Shown one piece after another: positions 26,925 through 35,526 of a stretch of DNA of 64,000 nucleotides. How positions within the stretch are numbered: the first letter of the stretch is position 1; the number at the start of each line of letters is the position of its first letter. Origin of the DNA: Massilia antarctica. GTDB lineage: Bacteria; Pseudomonadota; Gammaproteobacteria; Burkholderiales; Burkholderiaceae_D. The stretch lies in the NCBI RefSeq assembly GCF_015689335.1, contig NZ_CP065053.1:4216001-4280000 (forward strand). Reading direction: 5' to 3'. A program made the translations under genes and the position numbers. The notes below the pieces were generated by a model. It made no database searches and had not been told where the DNA came from. It worked only from the letters and a program-made list of their open reading frames with translations.

Positions 26925-29243
26925 ATGGGTAAGCAGTTGATTGCACACGGAGCGCTGGCGATGTTGTCGCTGGGCGTCATCGCCACGGCACAGGCGCAGC
27001 CGGAGACGACCAGCGCCGCCGCGCGCGCCGCGGCGCGCCAAGCCGCCGGAAACAGCGATTCCGACAAGGTCGACCGGGTCGAGATCACCGCCACGCGCGC
27101 CGTCAACGCCGTCGACGCGCAGCAGGTCGCCGCCGCCATCACGGTGTTGCAGCCGGAAGGGCTGGCCAGGTTCGGGCTCGGCAACCTGGGCGATATCTCC
27201 CGTCTGGTGCCCGCCATGAGCGTGCAGGAGCAGGGACCTGGTGTGAACAACATCACCATGCGCGCTCTGGTAGTGCGCGGCATCGTGCCGTCCGAAATCC
27301 AGGATGCCTCGCTGGTGGCGGTGTATGTGGATGAAATGCCGGTGACCCTGAAATCGGGCAATCCGGATCTGCGGGTGCTGGACCTGGAGCGCATCGAAGT
27401 GCTGCAAGGTCCGCAGGGCACCTTGTTCGGCGCCAGCGCCATGGCCGGCGCGGTGCGCCAGATCACGCAAAAGCCCGATACCAACGACCTGTTCGGCTCG
27501 GTGGAAGCGGTCGCTTCGCGCAGCGCCGGATTCGGCGGCAACAACCACAATCTGCGCGGCATGCTCAACGTGCCGCTCAAGGACGAGGTGGCGGGCCTGC
27601 GCCTGACAGCCTACACCGGCGCCGATTCCGGCTACATCCGCAACGACTTCAATGGCGCCACCACCAACGCCGTCTCGACCAACCAGGGCCGCGCCGCCCT
27701 GCGCATCCGCGCGCAACCCGGCCTGGTAATCGATGCCAGCGTCACCGCCTCCAATATCAAGGGCGGCATCAACGACGCCTACGGCAAGCTGGCGCCGTTC
27801 ACCACCTATGCGCTGCTGCCGCAAAAGAGCAACGATGCGCTGCAACTGGTCAACCTGGCCGTGAACTACGAGCTGGGCGGCGCGCAGCTGGTATCGTCGA
27901 CCTCCTACCTGCACCGTGACACCGGCTATGCCACGTCGGCCCAGTATCCGGCCACCGCCTTCATTTTCGGTGGCAAGAATCCCCTGATGGCGTCGGCTTA
28001 CACGATCGATAATCGTGTCACCGACTTTGCCCAGGAAGTGCGCCTGAACTCGCGCGATGGCGGCCCCTTCAAGTGGAGCGCGGGCGCGTTTTTTGAAACC
28101 GGCAAGCGCAAGCTGCGCCAGGAACAGCCCACCGCCGGCTTCGATTCGCGTTTCGGCGAGACCCGCAATTTCCCCGGCTACAGCTCGCAGGCCAATGACC
28201 TGGCGACGACACGCGACAACTATTTCTCGGGCCGGCAAGATACCAGTTCGCATCAGGTCGCGCTGTTCGCCGAAGGCAGCTACACCGTGTTCGACAAACT
28301 CGACCTGACCGCCGGATTGCGCCTGTTCAAGGGCACGCAGGATTTCGACCTGCATTTCAGCGGCCTGTTCGGAAATCTGGCGGGCGCGACCCCCGCCGCC
28401 CCGGTCGGCAGCCCGGAAACGAGCAGCAGCAGCGCCACTGCCCAGGGCGCCAATCCGCGCTTCGCGGCCGCCTATCGCATCGACCAGCAACACATGCTGT
28501 ATGCGAACGCGGGCAAGGGTTTCCGCTATGGCGGCAATAACCAGCCGGTGCCGTTCAGCTTTTGCGGCGTGCACGCGCCCGCCACCTTCGCGCCGGACAG
28601 CCTGTGGAGCTACGAAGCCGGTTCCAAGAATACCCTGTTCGGACAGCGCATGACCTTCAATGTGAATGCCTACCTGACCAACTGGAACGATGTGCAGGTT
28701 TTCAACAAGTTGCCGTGCACGTATTACTTCACCCAGAACGCCGGCAAGATTCGCAGCGAAGGCGTGGAGCTGGAAACCTCGGTCAAGCTGACCCGGCACG
28801 CCAGCATCGGCGTCAATGCCGCCTACAACCATGCCTACGCGCGGGATGCCGTGATCACCGGCATCGCGGCGCAAAACATCCCGGCCGGCGCGCGCACGCC
28901 CTACGCCCCGCGCGTGGCGGCCAGCGTCACCGCCAGCTACCGCATTGCGCTGGCTGGCACGGATGCGATCGGCCTGGCCGCCAGCTATGCCTACAAGGGC
29001 CGTGCCTACACCAATTTTGCCGCCGCCCAGGGAAGCTATGCGGAAATTCCATCATCGAATACGCTCAACGCCACCGTGACCTACCTCACTGGCGGCATCG
29101 AAGTGGGCTTGTTCGGCACCAATCTCACGAACGGCAACAAGGTGAGCGACGCCACCACCAACAGTATCGCCATCCAGCCCGGCGATACCTTGTTCATGGC
29201 GCGTCCGCGCACGGTCGGCCTGCGGGTCAAGTCGCGCTTCTGA
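26925..29243 (+). CDS. TonB-dependent outer-membrane receptor (772 aa)
   Basis: Signal peptide (AHGALAMLSLGVIATAQA), TonB-box-like DRVEITATR, plug with LGDISRLVPAMSV, VYVDEMPV, RIEVLQGPQGTLFGASAMAG. That last run is typical of the IroN/FyuA-like and 'TonB receptor for secondary metabolites' branch. The barrel ends ...VGLRVKSRF with a C-terminal Phe. ATG 26925 is favoured by the GGGA six bases before; an ATG at 26919 is equally possible. The desaturase and PhnD-like genes follow on the same strand, suggesting uptake or sensing linked to a lipophilic compound; that is inference. Confidence 0.88.
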   Translation: MGKQLIAHGALAMLSLGVIATAQAQPETTSAAARAAARQAAGNSDSDKVDRVEITATRAVNAVDAQQVAAAITVLQPEGLARFGLGNLGDISRLVPAMSVQEQGPGVNNITMRALVVRGIVPSEIQDASLVAVYVDEMPVTLKSGNPDLRVLDLERIEVLQGPQGTLFGASAMAGAVRQITQKPDTNDLFGSVEAVASRSAGFGGNNHNLRGMLNVPLKDEVAGLRLTAYTGADSGYIRNDFNGATTNAVSTNQGRAALRIRAQPGLVIDASVTASNIKGGINDAYGKLAPFTTYALLPQKSNDALQLVNLAVNYELGGAQLVSSTSYLHRDTGYATSAQYPATAFIFGGKNPLMASAYTIDNRVTDFAQEVRLNSRDGGPFKWSAGAFFETGKRKLRQEQPTAGFDSRFGETRNFPGYSSQANDLATTRDNYFSGRQDTSSHQVALFAEGSYTVFDKLDLTAGLRLFKGTQDFDLHFSGLFGNLAGATPAAPVGSPETSSSSATAQGANPRFAAAYRIDQQHMLYANAGKGFRYGGNNQPVPFSFCGVHAPATFAPDSLWSYEAGSKNTLFGQRMTFNVNAYLTNWNDVQVFNKLPCTYYFTQNAGKIRSEGVELETSVKLTRHASIGVNAAYNHAYARDAVITGIAAQNIPAGARTPYAPRVAASVTASYRIALAGTDAIGLAASYAYKGRAYTNFAAAQGSYAEIPSSNTLNATVTYLTGGIEVGLFGTNLTNGNKVSDATTNSIAIQPGDTLFMARPRTVGLRVKSRF

Positions 29244-29342
29244 CGGCAGGGCGCTGCCGGGCGCAGGTCGGTGATGCGGCAGGTCAACGTCCGACCTGCC
29301 GCGGCCACCCACAATGCCAGTGTGAGCAACCAAGGATGACTT

Positions 29343-30326
29343 ATGCAATCACGACGGGCACGGCAGGCGCGCTCCCATTACCTGGATGCGGCGCAGCAGG
29401 GGCAAATCCGCAGCGAACGCGCGCGCCCGCTGTGGCGCGGCGAGTGGCCCACCTGGCTGCTGATCGTCGTCATCCATGGCGGCTGGCTGGCCACCCTGGC
29501 GTTCTGGCGCGAACTGGGCACGCCCGGTGCAAGCGCGCTGATGATCTGGTGGTGCGCGTGGTATATGTCCCTTCAGCATGAGTTGATCCACGGCCATCCC
29601 ACGCGTTGGCCCGCGCTCAACCGCCTGTTCGGCACCCTGCCGCTGGCCGTGTGGTATCCGTATGGCCTGTATCGCGACAGCCATCTGCGTCATCACGTCG
29701 ATTTCCACCTGACCATGCCGGCGCTCGATACCGAAAGCCATTATGTGTCGCCGGCCACCTGGGCCGGCCTGGGCAAGCCGATGCAGGCGCTGCTGTGGTT
29801 GAACAAGACCTTCTGGGGACGGTTGCTGGTGGGGCCGGCCATCGCGATTGGCGGTGCCTGGGCGCAAGCGGTGCGCGAGCCGCTGCAGGGGAACTGGCGC
29901 AATGTGCCGATGTGGCTGCGCCATCTGGCCATGCTGGGGGGCATGTTGTGGGCAGTCGAGGCGGTATCCGGGGTGACGGCGCTGTATTATGTGCTGGCGA
30001 TTTCCTATCCGGCCCAGTCGCTGGCGATGATCCGCTCGTTTTACGAGCATCGCCCGGCCGAAGAGCACAAGCAGCGCATCGTGCTCAACGAAGATGGCTT
30101 TGTCTTCCGCCTGTTATTCTTGAACAATAATTTTCATCTGGTCCACCACGATGTGCCGTCGCTGCCCTGGTTTCTGTTGGGGCGGGTGTATCACGGGCGG
30201 CGCGATGCGTATATCGCGCGCAGCGGCGGGTTTTATGTGCGCGGGTACGGCGTACTGATGCGCCGCTTCGGCGTGACGCCGGTCGATCCGCCCGTTCATC
30301 CTCATCTGCCGGAGGTCGGTCCGTGA
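29343..30326 (+). CDS. Membrane fatty-acid desaturase / hydroxylase family protein
   Basis: 327 residues with the three histidine boxes of membrane di-iron desaturases: HELIHGH (~79-85), HLRHH (~117) and HLVHHD (~265). Several hydrophobic helices surround them (TWLLIVVIHGGWLATLAFW; SALMIWWCAWYMSL). It should introduce a double bond or hydroxyl group into a lipid-type substrate in the inner membrane using oxygen and reductant. The TGA overlaps the GTG of the next gene. Substrate unknown; the short spacing to a TonB receptor and a PhnD-like protein suggests a dedicated role rather than housekeeping fatty-acid desaturation. Confidence 0.85.
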   Translation: MQSRRARQARSHYLDAAQQGQIRSERARPLWRGEWPTWLLIVVIHGGWLATLAFWRELGTPGASALMIWWCAWYMSLQHELIHGHPTRWPALNRLFGTLPLAVWYPYGLYRDSHLRHHVDFHLTMPALDTESHYVSPATWAGLGKPMQALLWLNKTFWGRLLVGPAIAIGGAWAQAVREPLQGNWRNVPMWLRHLAMLGGMLWAVEAVSGVTALYYVLAISYPAQSLAMIRSFYEHRPAEEHKQRIVLNEDGFVFRLLFLNNNFHLVHHDVPSLPWFLLGRVYHGRRDAYIARSGGFYVRGYGVLMRRFGVTPVDPPVHPHLPEVGP

Positions 30327-31126
30327 CGTGGAAAGCCGCGTTCCCCATGTATGAGGTGTCGGCCAGTGTCAGGGCAGGGTACGACACCCTGTTCGAGGCG
30401 CTGCTCGATGTGCTGCGCGCGGACGGCTTCGGCGAGGCCGTCGAGCTCGAACACACGCCGGCCTTGCCGGACTTCTGGCAGCGGCCCGACATGCTGCTCA
30501 GCCAGACCTGCGGCTATCCCTACCTGACCCGGCTGCGCGGCCACGTCGCGCTGCTCGCCACGCCGGCGTACGCGTTTCCTGGCTGCGAGGGCAGCGATTA
30601 TGCCAGCGCCATCGTGGTGCGCGCCGGCGGCGCCATCGGCACGCTAGCCGGGGCGCGCGGTTGCGTCGCCGCCGTCAACGACATCGATTCAAACAGCGGC
30701 ATGAACGCGCTGCGCCATGCCGTGGCGCCGCTGGCGCGCGACGGCCGTTTCTTCGGCGCGGTCCGCTGGTCGGGCAGCCACCGCGCCAGCCTGGCGCTGG
30801 TGCAAGACGGCGAGGCCGACCTGGCGGCCATCGATTGCGTCACCCTCGGCTACCTGCGCCGGGAAGAGCCGTCCAGCCTGGATGGCCTGGCGGTCGTGTG
30901 CCATTCCGCGCCGTCGCCCGCCTTGCCGTTCGTCACCGGCGCCGCCGTTCCGCATGCCGTGCGCGAATGCCTGCGCAGCGCCTTGCTGGCGCCGTCACCA
31001 AAGCTGGCCGGTGTGATGGCGGCACTGTCCATCCGCGCATTTGCGCCATGCGGCGACCAGGATTACGTGCGCATCGAGGCGCTCGCCGCCGAGGCGCGCG
31101 CATATGGCTATCCGCAACTGGCCTGA
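30323..31126 (+). CDS. PhnD/SsuA/transferrin-like substrate-binding protein without signal peptide
   Basis: 267 residues. Two-lobed type II periplasmic-binding fold: opening AAFPMYEVSASVRAGYDTLF, hinge region RGCVAAVNDIDSNSGMNALR and a second SxxSHRASLALVQDGEADLA segment with IDCVTLGYL, as in PhnD-like proteins. It has no signal peptide, so it is probably cytoplasmic; such orphans are common and usually unassigned. Its GTG start overlaps the desaturase stop (GTGA), indicating coupled translation. No ABC permease or ATPase is nearby. Confidence 0.75.
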   Translation: MTWKAAFPMYEVSASVRAGYDTLFEALLDVLRADGFGEAVELEHTPALPDFWQRPDMLLSQTCGYPYLTRLRGHVALLATPAYAFPGCEGSDYASAIVVRAGGAIGTLAGARGCVAAVNDIDSNSGMNALRHAVAPLARDGRFFGAVRWSGSHRASLALVQDGEADLAAIDCVTLGYLRREEPSSLDGLAVVCHSAPSPALPFVTGAAVPHAVRECLRSALLAPSPKLAGVMAALSIRAFAPCGDQDYVRIEALAAEARAYGYPQLA

Positions 31127-31145
31127 CAGCGAAAACGCGCTTGGT

Positions 31146-31159
31146 TTGACACAGATCAA
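31146..31159. promoter_or_regulatory. FNR/CRP-family binding site (FNR-like box)
   Basis: TTGAC-ACAG-ATCAA differs from the FNR/ANR consensus TTGAT-N4-ATCAA at one position. It lies in the gap before the cluster starting at 31373, ~215 bases upstream of its first ATG. It suggests oxygen- or redox-linked control of that cluster. Confidence 0.55.
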
Positions 31160-31372
31160 CCCTTGTTCATCGACATCAATCCCTTGCGATTGGGCTGGCT
31201 GATTTCCGATAGCATGTAACTGGTGCACCTATGTTGCGCCATGGGGCAGAGTCGTCTGCCGGCAAGCTGTCATCGCTGCCACCCGTCAAGCACGGCGCTT
31301 TCCCAGCCCGTCCCGCACCTTGTTGTTTGCACCCACTTCAATCAGGTCGCCCTTTTGATATTGGAGAGCATC

Positions 31373-31741
31373 ATGGCCGTCGCTCTTGATGAAATTAAGA
31401 ATGCCGCAAAAACGACATTGCAGAGTTCCGCCAACCGCTATGGGCGTTCCGCAGTCGAATATGGTCACGCCTTGCTCGATTTCGGCAGCGGCAGCACCGG
31501 TGTCGGCGACGTGGCAAAAGCTGCCGTGGAACTGGCGCTGCGCGGGGCGATGGGTGCGGTGGAGGATAGCGTCCGCTTCGGTACCGCGTATGTGAACTGG
31601 GCATATGCGCTGGTGGGCATCGGCCATCCGCTGCCGGCGGCCTGCGGCGCGCCGTGCGCTACCGCGCCGCAGGCCAATGCGCCGGCTGCGGCTGCGGCTG
31701 CGGAAGGCGGACCGGCAGCATCTGCCGCCAAGAAAAAATAA
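31373..31741 (+). CDS. Small unknown protein with Ala-rich tail (122 aa)
   Basis: Not recognised. Residues 1-85 look helical and conserved in style (ALDEIKNAAKTTLQSSANRY, FGTAYVNWAYALVGIGHPLP); the rest is an Ala/Pro-rich tail ending in KKK. No signal peptide. TTGGAGAGC precedes the ATG. It is the first gene of a tight unit (7-base gap to the next gene) whose likely promoter region carries an FNR-like box. Confidence 0.65.
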   Translation: MAVALDEIKNAAKTTLQSSANRYGRSAVEYGHALLDFGSGSTGVGDVAKAAVELALRGAMGAVEDSVRFGTAYVNWAYALVGIGHPLPAACGAPCATAPQANAPAAAAAAEGGPAASAAKKK

Positions 31742-31748
31742 GGCGCAG

Positions 31749-33881
31749 ATGGCAAACGATCGTTCCGTCGTCCCCGCCAGCGCGGCGCTCGTCATCGTCG
31801 ACGATGACGGCGCCAGCCCGGCCGACCTGCTGCGGCTGGCGTTGCGGCGCGCGGGCTGCGTGCCGGCCGCGCCGGATTCGACGAACAACAGCGCGGTTAT
31901 TCTGCTCGACCTGGCCGCGTTCGCCCCCGACAGTCCCGTGGTGGTGCGCCGCGAGCTGGTGGAAGCGCTGCTCGACCTGCTCGCCGCCGATGGCTGGACC
32001 AGCCTCGCCATCGCCTCCAGCGCCGACAGCGCCAGCACCTGGCTCGGCAACCGCGACGTCGCCGTGCTCGCGGACCTGCTCGGCTACCGGTACGAAACCA
32101 GCAGCGGCACGCCCTACGATATCGTCGACCTGTCCGAGCAGCTGGCCGATGCGCCGGCCGCCGGCCAGGACCCGTGGGCGGGGCGCCTGTCGCGCGCCTG
32201 GACCGACGCCGACCTGCGCATCGTGTTCGCCAAGTGCCGGACCGACCAGCACGATAACGTTGCGCTGTGCCTCAGTACCTTGCTGTACGCGCTGCCGCTG
32301 GCCGACAAGGATTACCATTACCGGCTGCGCACCGATCCCTGGCTGGCGCTGCTGCCCGTGCTGGAGACGAGCGCGCCGCATATCGCCATCGTCGACGCCT
32401 GCGGCGCGGCGCACGGCTCGGGCGCTGCGCAGGCGCCGCGCGCGCTGGCCACCCACACGATCATCGCCGGCAACGATGCGCTCGCGGTCGACTGCGCCAC
32501 CGCCATCAAGATGGGCGCCGACCCCGCCAGTTCGCCGCTGATCGCGGCCCTGATCGCGCGCTTCGGACGCCCATCCCTGGCGGGCCTGGACGGCTCGCTG
32601 GCCCCGTTTCCCGGCTTTCTGCTGCCCGACCCGATGCTGGTCGAGGCCACGCGCCAGCGCCAGCGCTCGCCCACCTTGCAGCGCCTGACCGCCCCGTGGC
32701 TGCAACAGGTCGACACCGCCTTGTTCCCCTTCAAGCATGCGCTCGACACAAAATGCAACCAGGCCATCGCGCCGCGCCTGGGAAACCTGGACGACGACCC
32801 GTCCGCCCGCGCGCTGCTGGTCTACGCCAACTGGACCTTGGGGGCGTGGGCGGCGGCGCTGGACGCGGCGCGCATCGGGCTCGCCAAGGACAAGCTGCTG
32901 CGCAGGGACGCGCCCATTTCCGCCGTCACGCTCGCTTGCAAGGATGCCGATTTCCTGGCCATGGAGCGCGAGCTCGACGAGCTGCGCGCCTGGCTGGCCA
33001 TCGCGCCTGGTGTCGCTGGGCCGCTGCGCTGGCGCCGCATCGAGCAGGCGGTGCTGTTCGAATACCAGCGCGAATTTCCCGTACCGCTGACCGAATTCGC
33101 CAGCCGGATCGACATCGCCCGTGCGATCGAATTCATGAACGACTACATCGGCGGCGAGCTGCGCGTACTGACCCGCGATGCGCAGGGCAGGCCGCTGCAT
33201 CAGGCCGAACGCAATGTCTACCTGCCGCAGCCGAACTACGTCGCGTGGTGGGGCGGCAAGGAAATCGATGTCTCCAAGATCGAGAGCGTGCATTACGGCG
33301 ACGACGAGCAGCGTATGGTCTGGAAAACACTGCATTCCGAGAACGGGTCGGCGCTGTTCGACGATGGCATCATCACCTTTTCCGCAACGGACGCCGGCAC
33401 GCGCGTGAGCATTTTCGGGCGCCAGCTGTTTGCCTTGCCGCCCTTGCTGGAAAGCTTGCAGCTCGACCGCTATCCGGCCCTCAAGGACCATCTGACCGAG
33501 CAGGCATATTCCACCTTTTTCGCCCGCACCTTTTCCAATTTCGAAGCCTTGCTCGAAGGGCGCGAGATCGCCATCGGCCAGGCCTGGCAGGTGCCGGCCA
33601 CGCCGCACGACAGCGCGCCGCGCCCGGTGGACACGCTCGCCAATCTGGCGAGTGCACTGGGCGAGGTTGCCGCCACCCTGTTCGCTGGTGTTCTTCAGCC
33701 GAGCGCGGCGCCGGGCAAGCCACGGATCGACACAGATGGCTTTACCCATGTCGACGGGCCGGCCGCCGCGCCGCCGCCAAACGCGCTCGGCGCATGGGTG
33801 GGCGGTTTCTGGCAGGGCTATGGCGAGGCAATCGCCCGTGATCTCGGCCAGAACGCGCAGGCGCTCTGGCCGCGCACCTGA
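31749..33881 (+). CDS. Two-part protein: DUF362-like N-terminal domain and SRPBCC-like C-terminal region
   Basis: 710 residues. The N-terminal ~330 residues resemble DUF362 proteins (SAALVIVDDDGASPADLL opening; HIAIVDACGAAHGSG; HTIIAGNDALAVDCATAIKMG near 240). These are often redox/iron-sulphur associated, but I see no ferredoxin-type Cys cluster here. Residues ~430-640 look like a ligand-binding SRPBCC/START-like fold (AWWGGKEIDVSKIESVHYGD, SENGSALFDDGIITF). Function unknown. It is embedded between a small unknown protein, an SDR epimerase-like enzyme and a second SRPBCC protein, all on the same strand with short gaps, so it likely acts in the same pathway. Confidence 0.6.
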   Translation: MANDRSVVPASAALVIVDDDGASPADLLRLALRRAGCVPAAPDSTNNSAVILLDLAAFAPDSPVVVRRELVEALLDLLAADGWTSLAIASSADSASTWLGNRDVAVLADLLGYRYETSSGTPYDIVDLSEQLADAPAAGQDPWAGRLSRAWTDADLRIVFAKCRTDQHDNVALCLSTLLYALPLADKDYHYRLRTDPWLALLPVLETSAPHIAIVDACGAAHGSGAAQAPRALATHTIIAGNDALAVDCATAIKMGADPASSPLIAALIARFGRPSLAGLDGSLAPFPGFLLPDPMLVEATRQRQRSPTLQRLTAPWLQQVDTALFPFKHALDTKCNQAIAPRLGNLDDDPSARALLVYANWTLGAWAAALDAARIGLAKDKLLRRDAPISAVTLACKDADFLAMERELDELRAWLAIAPGVAGPLRWRRIEQAVLFEYQREFPVPLTEFASRIDIARAIEFMNDYIGGELRVLTRDAQGRPLHQAERNVYLPQPNYVAWWGGKEIDVSKIESVHYGDDEQRMVWKTLHSENGSALFDDGIITFSATDAGTRVSIFGRQLFALPPLLESLQLDRYPALKDHLTEQAYSTFFARTFSNFEALLEGREIAIGQAWQVPATPHDSAPRPVDTLANLASALGEVAATLFAGVLQPSAAPGKPRIDTDGFTHVDGPAAAPPPNALGAWVGGFWQGYGEAIARDLGQNAQALWPRT

Positions 33882-33892
33882 GAGGAGGGGAC

Positions 33893-34960
33893 ATGCGCGC
33901 ACTGGTCACGGGAGCGAACGGCCTGATCGGCGCCAATCTGTGCCGCGAACTGCTGCTGCGCGAATGCGAGGTGCGTGCCATGACCCGCGCCGGCAGCGAC
34001 CGGCGCGCCCTGCATGGCCTTGCGCTGGAGCATGTCGAAGGCGATATTTTCGATACCCCCGCCAGCCTGGCCGCCCTGTGCGCCGGCTGCGATGTCGTCT
34101 TTCACGCGGCGGCGCGCTTCGCCTACAGCGGCATCAGCGCGGCCGAACTCGACCGCACTGCCCTGAGTGGTACCAGCAACATGATCGAGGCGGCGGCGCT
34201 GGCCGGGGTGGGGCGGGTGGTCATCACCTCGTCGTCGGTCGTGTTCGGCTCGTCGACCATGCCGCTGGCGCGCGACGAGCACGGCGGCCCCATTGATGGC
34301 TTTGTCGAGCCGCCCTACATCCAGTCGAAAATCAAACAGGACCGTCTGGCCCTCGCCCTCGGGCGCGAACGCGGCGTGGACATTCTGCTGGCTTGCCCCA
34401 CCATGTCGGTCGGCCCGCATTCGACCACGCTGGGGCCGTCGAACGGGGTCATCGTGGCCTACCTCAACGATCCGCTGCGCCTGACCTATCCGGGCGGCTG
34501 CAATATCGTGTCGGTGCGCGATGTGGCGCATGGCCACTGGCTGATCGCCACGCGCGGCACGCCGGGCGACAGCTACATCCTCGGGTCCGACAACCTCGAA
34601 TGGAACGCGATCCATGCCGCCATTGCCGACCTGTGCGGCGTCGAGCGCCCGCGCCTGGAAGTCAATCACACGGCGGCCTATCTGGCGGCCTCGTACGAGG
34701 AAGTGCGCGCCCGCCTGCAAGGGCGCGCCCCGCTGAGCAGCCGCGAACAGGCGCGCATGATCGGCCGCTATTACTGGTACGAACACAGCAAGATCGCGCA
34801 GCTCGGCTACGCGCCCATGCCGGCCCGCGTCGCGCTGGCCGAGGCCTGCGCCTGGCTGGCGGCGAGCCCGCACATCAGCCGGGAAGTACGCACCTCGATG
34901 ACCCTGGCCGGCGACGTGCACCGGGCGCGCGCCGGCATGCTATCCAAGGAGCCACAATGA
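33893..34960 (+). CDS. NAD(P)-dependent extended SDR (HpnA / sugar-epimerase-like)
   Basis: 355 residues. Rossmann motif TGANGLIGANL at the N-terminus, VVFHAAARFAYSG, TSSSVVFGSS and the catalytic YxxxK as YIQSK near residue 142. It most resembles the HpnA/3-beta-HSD-like branch of extended SDRs (GSDRRAL...GLALEHVEGDI). It would oxidise or epimerise a sugar- or sterol-like hydroxyl using NAD(P). GAGGAGG precedes the ATG, 11 bases after the previous stop, and its own stop overlaps the next start (ATGA). Confidence 0.82.
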   Translation: MRALVTGANGLIGANLCRELLLRECEVRAMTRAGSDRRALHGLALEHVEGDIFDTPASLAALCAGCDVVFHAAARFAYSGISAAELDRTALSGTSNMIEAAALAGVGRVVITSSSVVFGSSTMPLARDEHGGPIDGFVEPPYIQSKIKQDRLALALGRERGVDILLACPTMSVGPHSTTLGPSNGVIVAYLNDPLRLTYPGGCNIVSVRDVAHGHWLIATRGTPGDSYILGSDNLEWNAIHAAIADLCGVERPRLEVNHTAAYLAASYEEVRARLQGRAPLSSREQARMIGRYYWYEHSKIAQLGYAPMPARVALAEACAWLAASPHISREVRTSMTLAGDVHRARAGMLSKEPQ

Positions 34961-35526
34961 CACCGTTTCATAGCTTTACCATGGTCAAGCACCCGGTCGA
35001 CCAGATCTGGCTGGTGATGCGCGACCACTTGGCCGAGCTGGCGGTCCAGCTGGACGATCTCGATTCCATCGTGCAGCTCGAACGCAGCACCGGCAGCGAT
35101 GGCCGCCTGCTGCTGGTGAACCGCTGGCAGGCCAGGCAAACCATTCCGGCGATGCTGCGCGGGGCGCTCGGCGGGGAAGTCATTTCCTGGGTCGACCGCG
35201 CGCAGTGGGACGACACTGCCCACGTGTGCGAATGGGCCATCACGCCATCGGTGCTGTCCGACCACATCGACTGCCGCGGCAGCACGCGCTACGAGCCGGC
35301 CATGGCCGGACGCGGCACCCGGGTCAGCTTCGACGGCAGCTTCACGCTCAAGCCGGGATTCTTGAACCGCTTGCCGGCCGCGTTCGAGCCGGCGATCCTG
35401 AGCCTGGTCGAGAACATCGTCTCGACCTTGATTCCCCGCAATTTGTCCAAGGCCATCAATGCCGCCGGCCAGTTCAGCGCCGCCCAGGCGCCGGGCCAGG
35501 CGCTGGCGCCGCCGGCCTCACCCTAG
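34957..35526 (+). CDS. SRPBCC-family protein (polyketide cyclase/START-like)
   Basis: 189 residues. Helix-grip pattern: opening strand FHSFTMVKHPVDQIWLVMRD, internal strands (GRLLLVNRWQAR, RGSTRYEPAM, RVSFDGSFTLK) and a long C-terminal helix (AILSLVENIVSTLIP). Members bind hydrophobic ligands or act as cyclases/hydroxylases. The ATG overlaps the SDR stop by ATGA, so it belongs to the same translational unit. Its 3' end overlaps by nine bases the 3' end of the convergent gene at 35518. Ligand unknown. Confidence 0.65.
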   Translation: MTPFHSFTMVKHPVDQIWLVMRDHLAELAVQLDDLDSIVQLERSTGSDGRLLLVNRWQARQTIPAMLRGALGGEVISWVDRAQWDDTAHVCEWAITPSVLSDHIDCRGSTRYEPAMAGRGTRVSFDGSFTLKPGFLNRLPAAFEPAILSLVENIVSTLIPRNLSKAINAAGQFSAAQAPGQALAPPASP

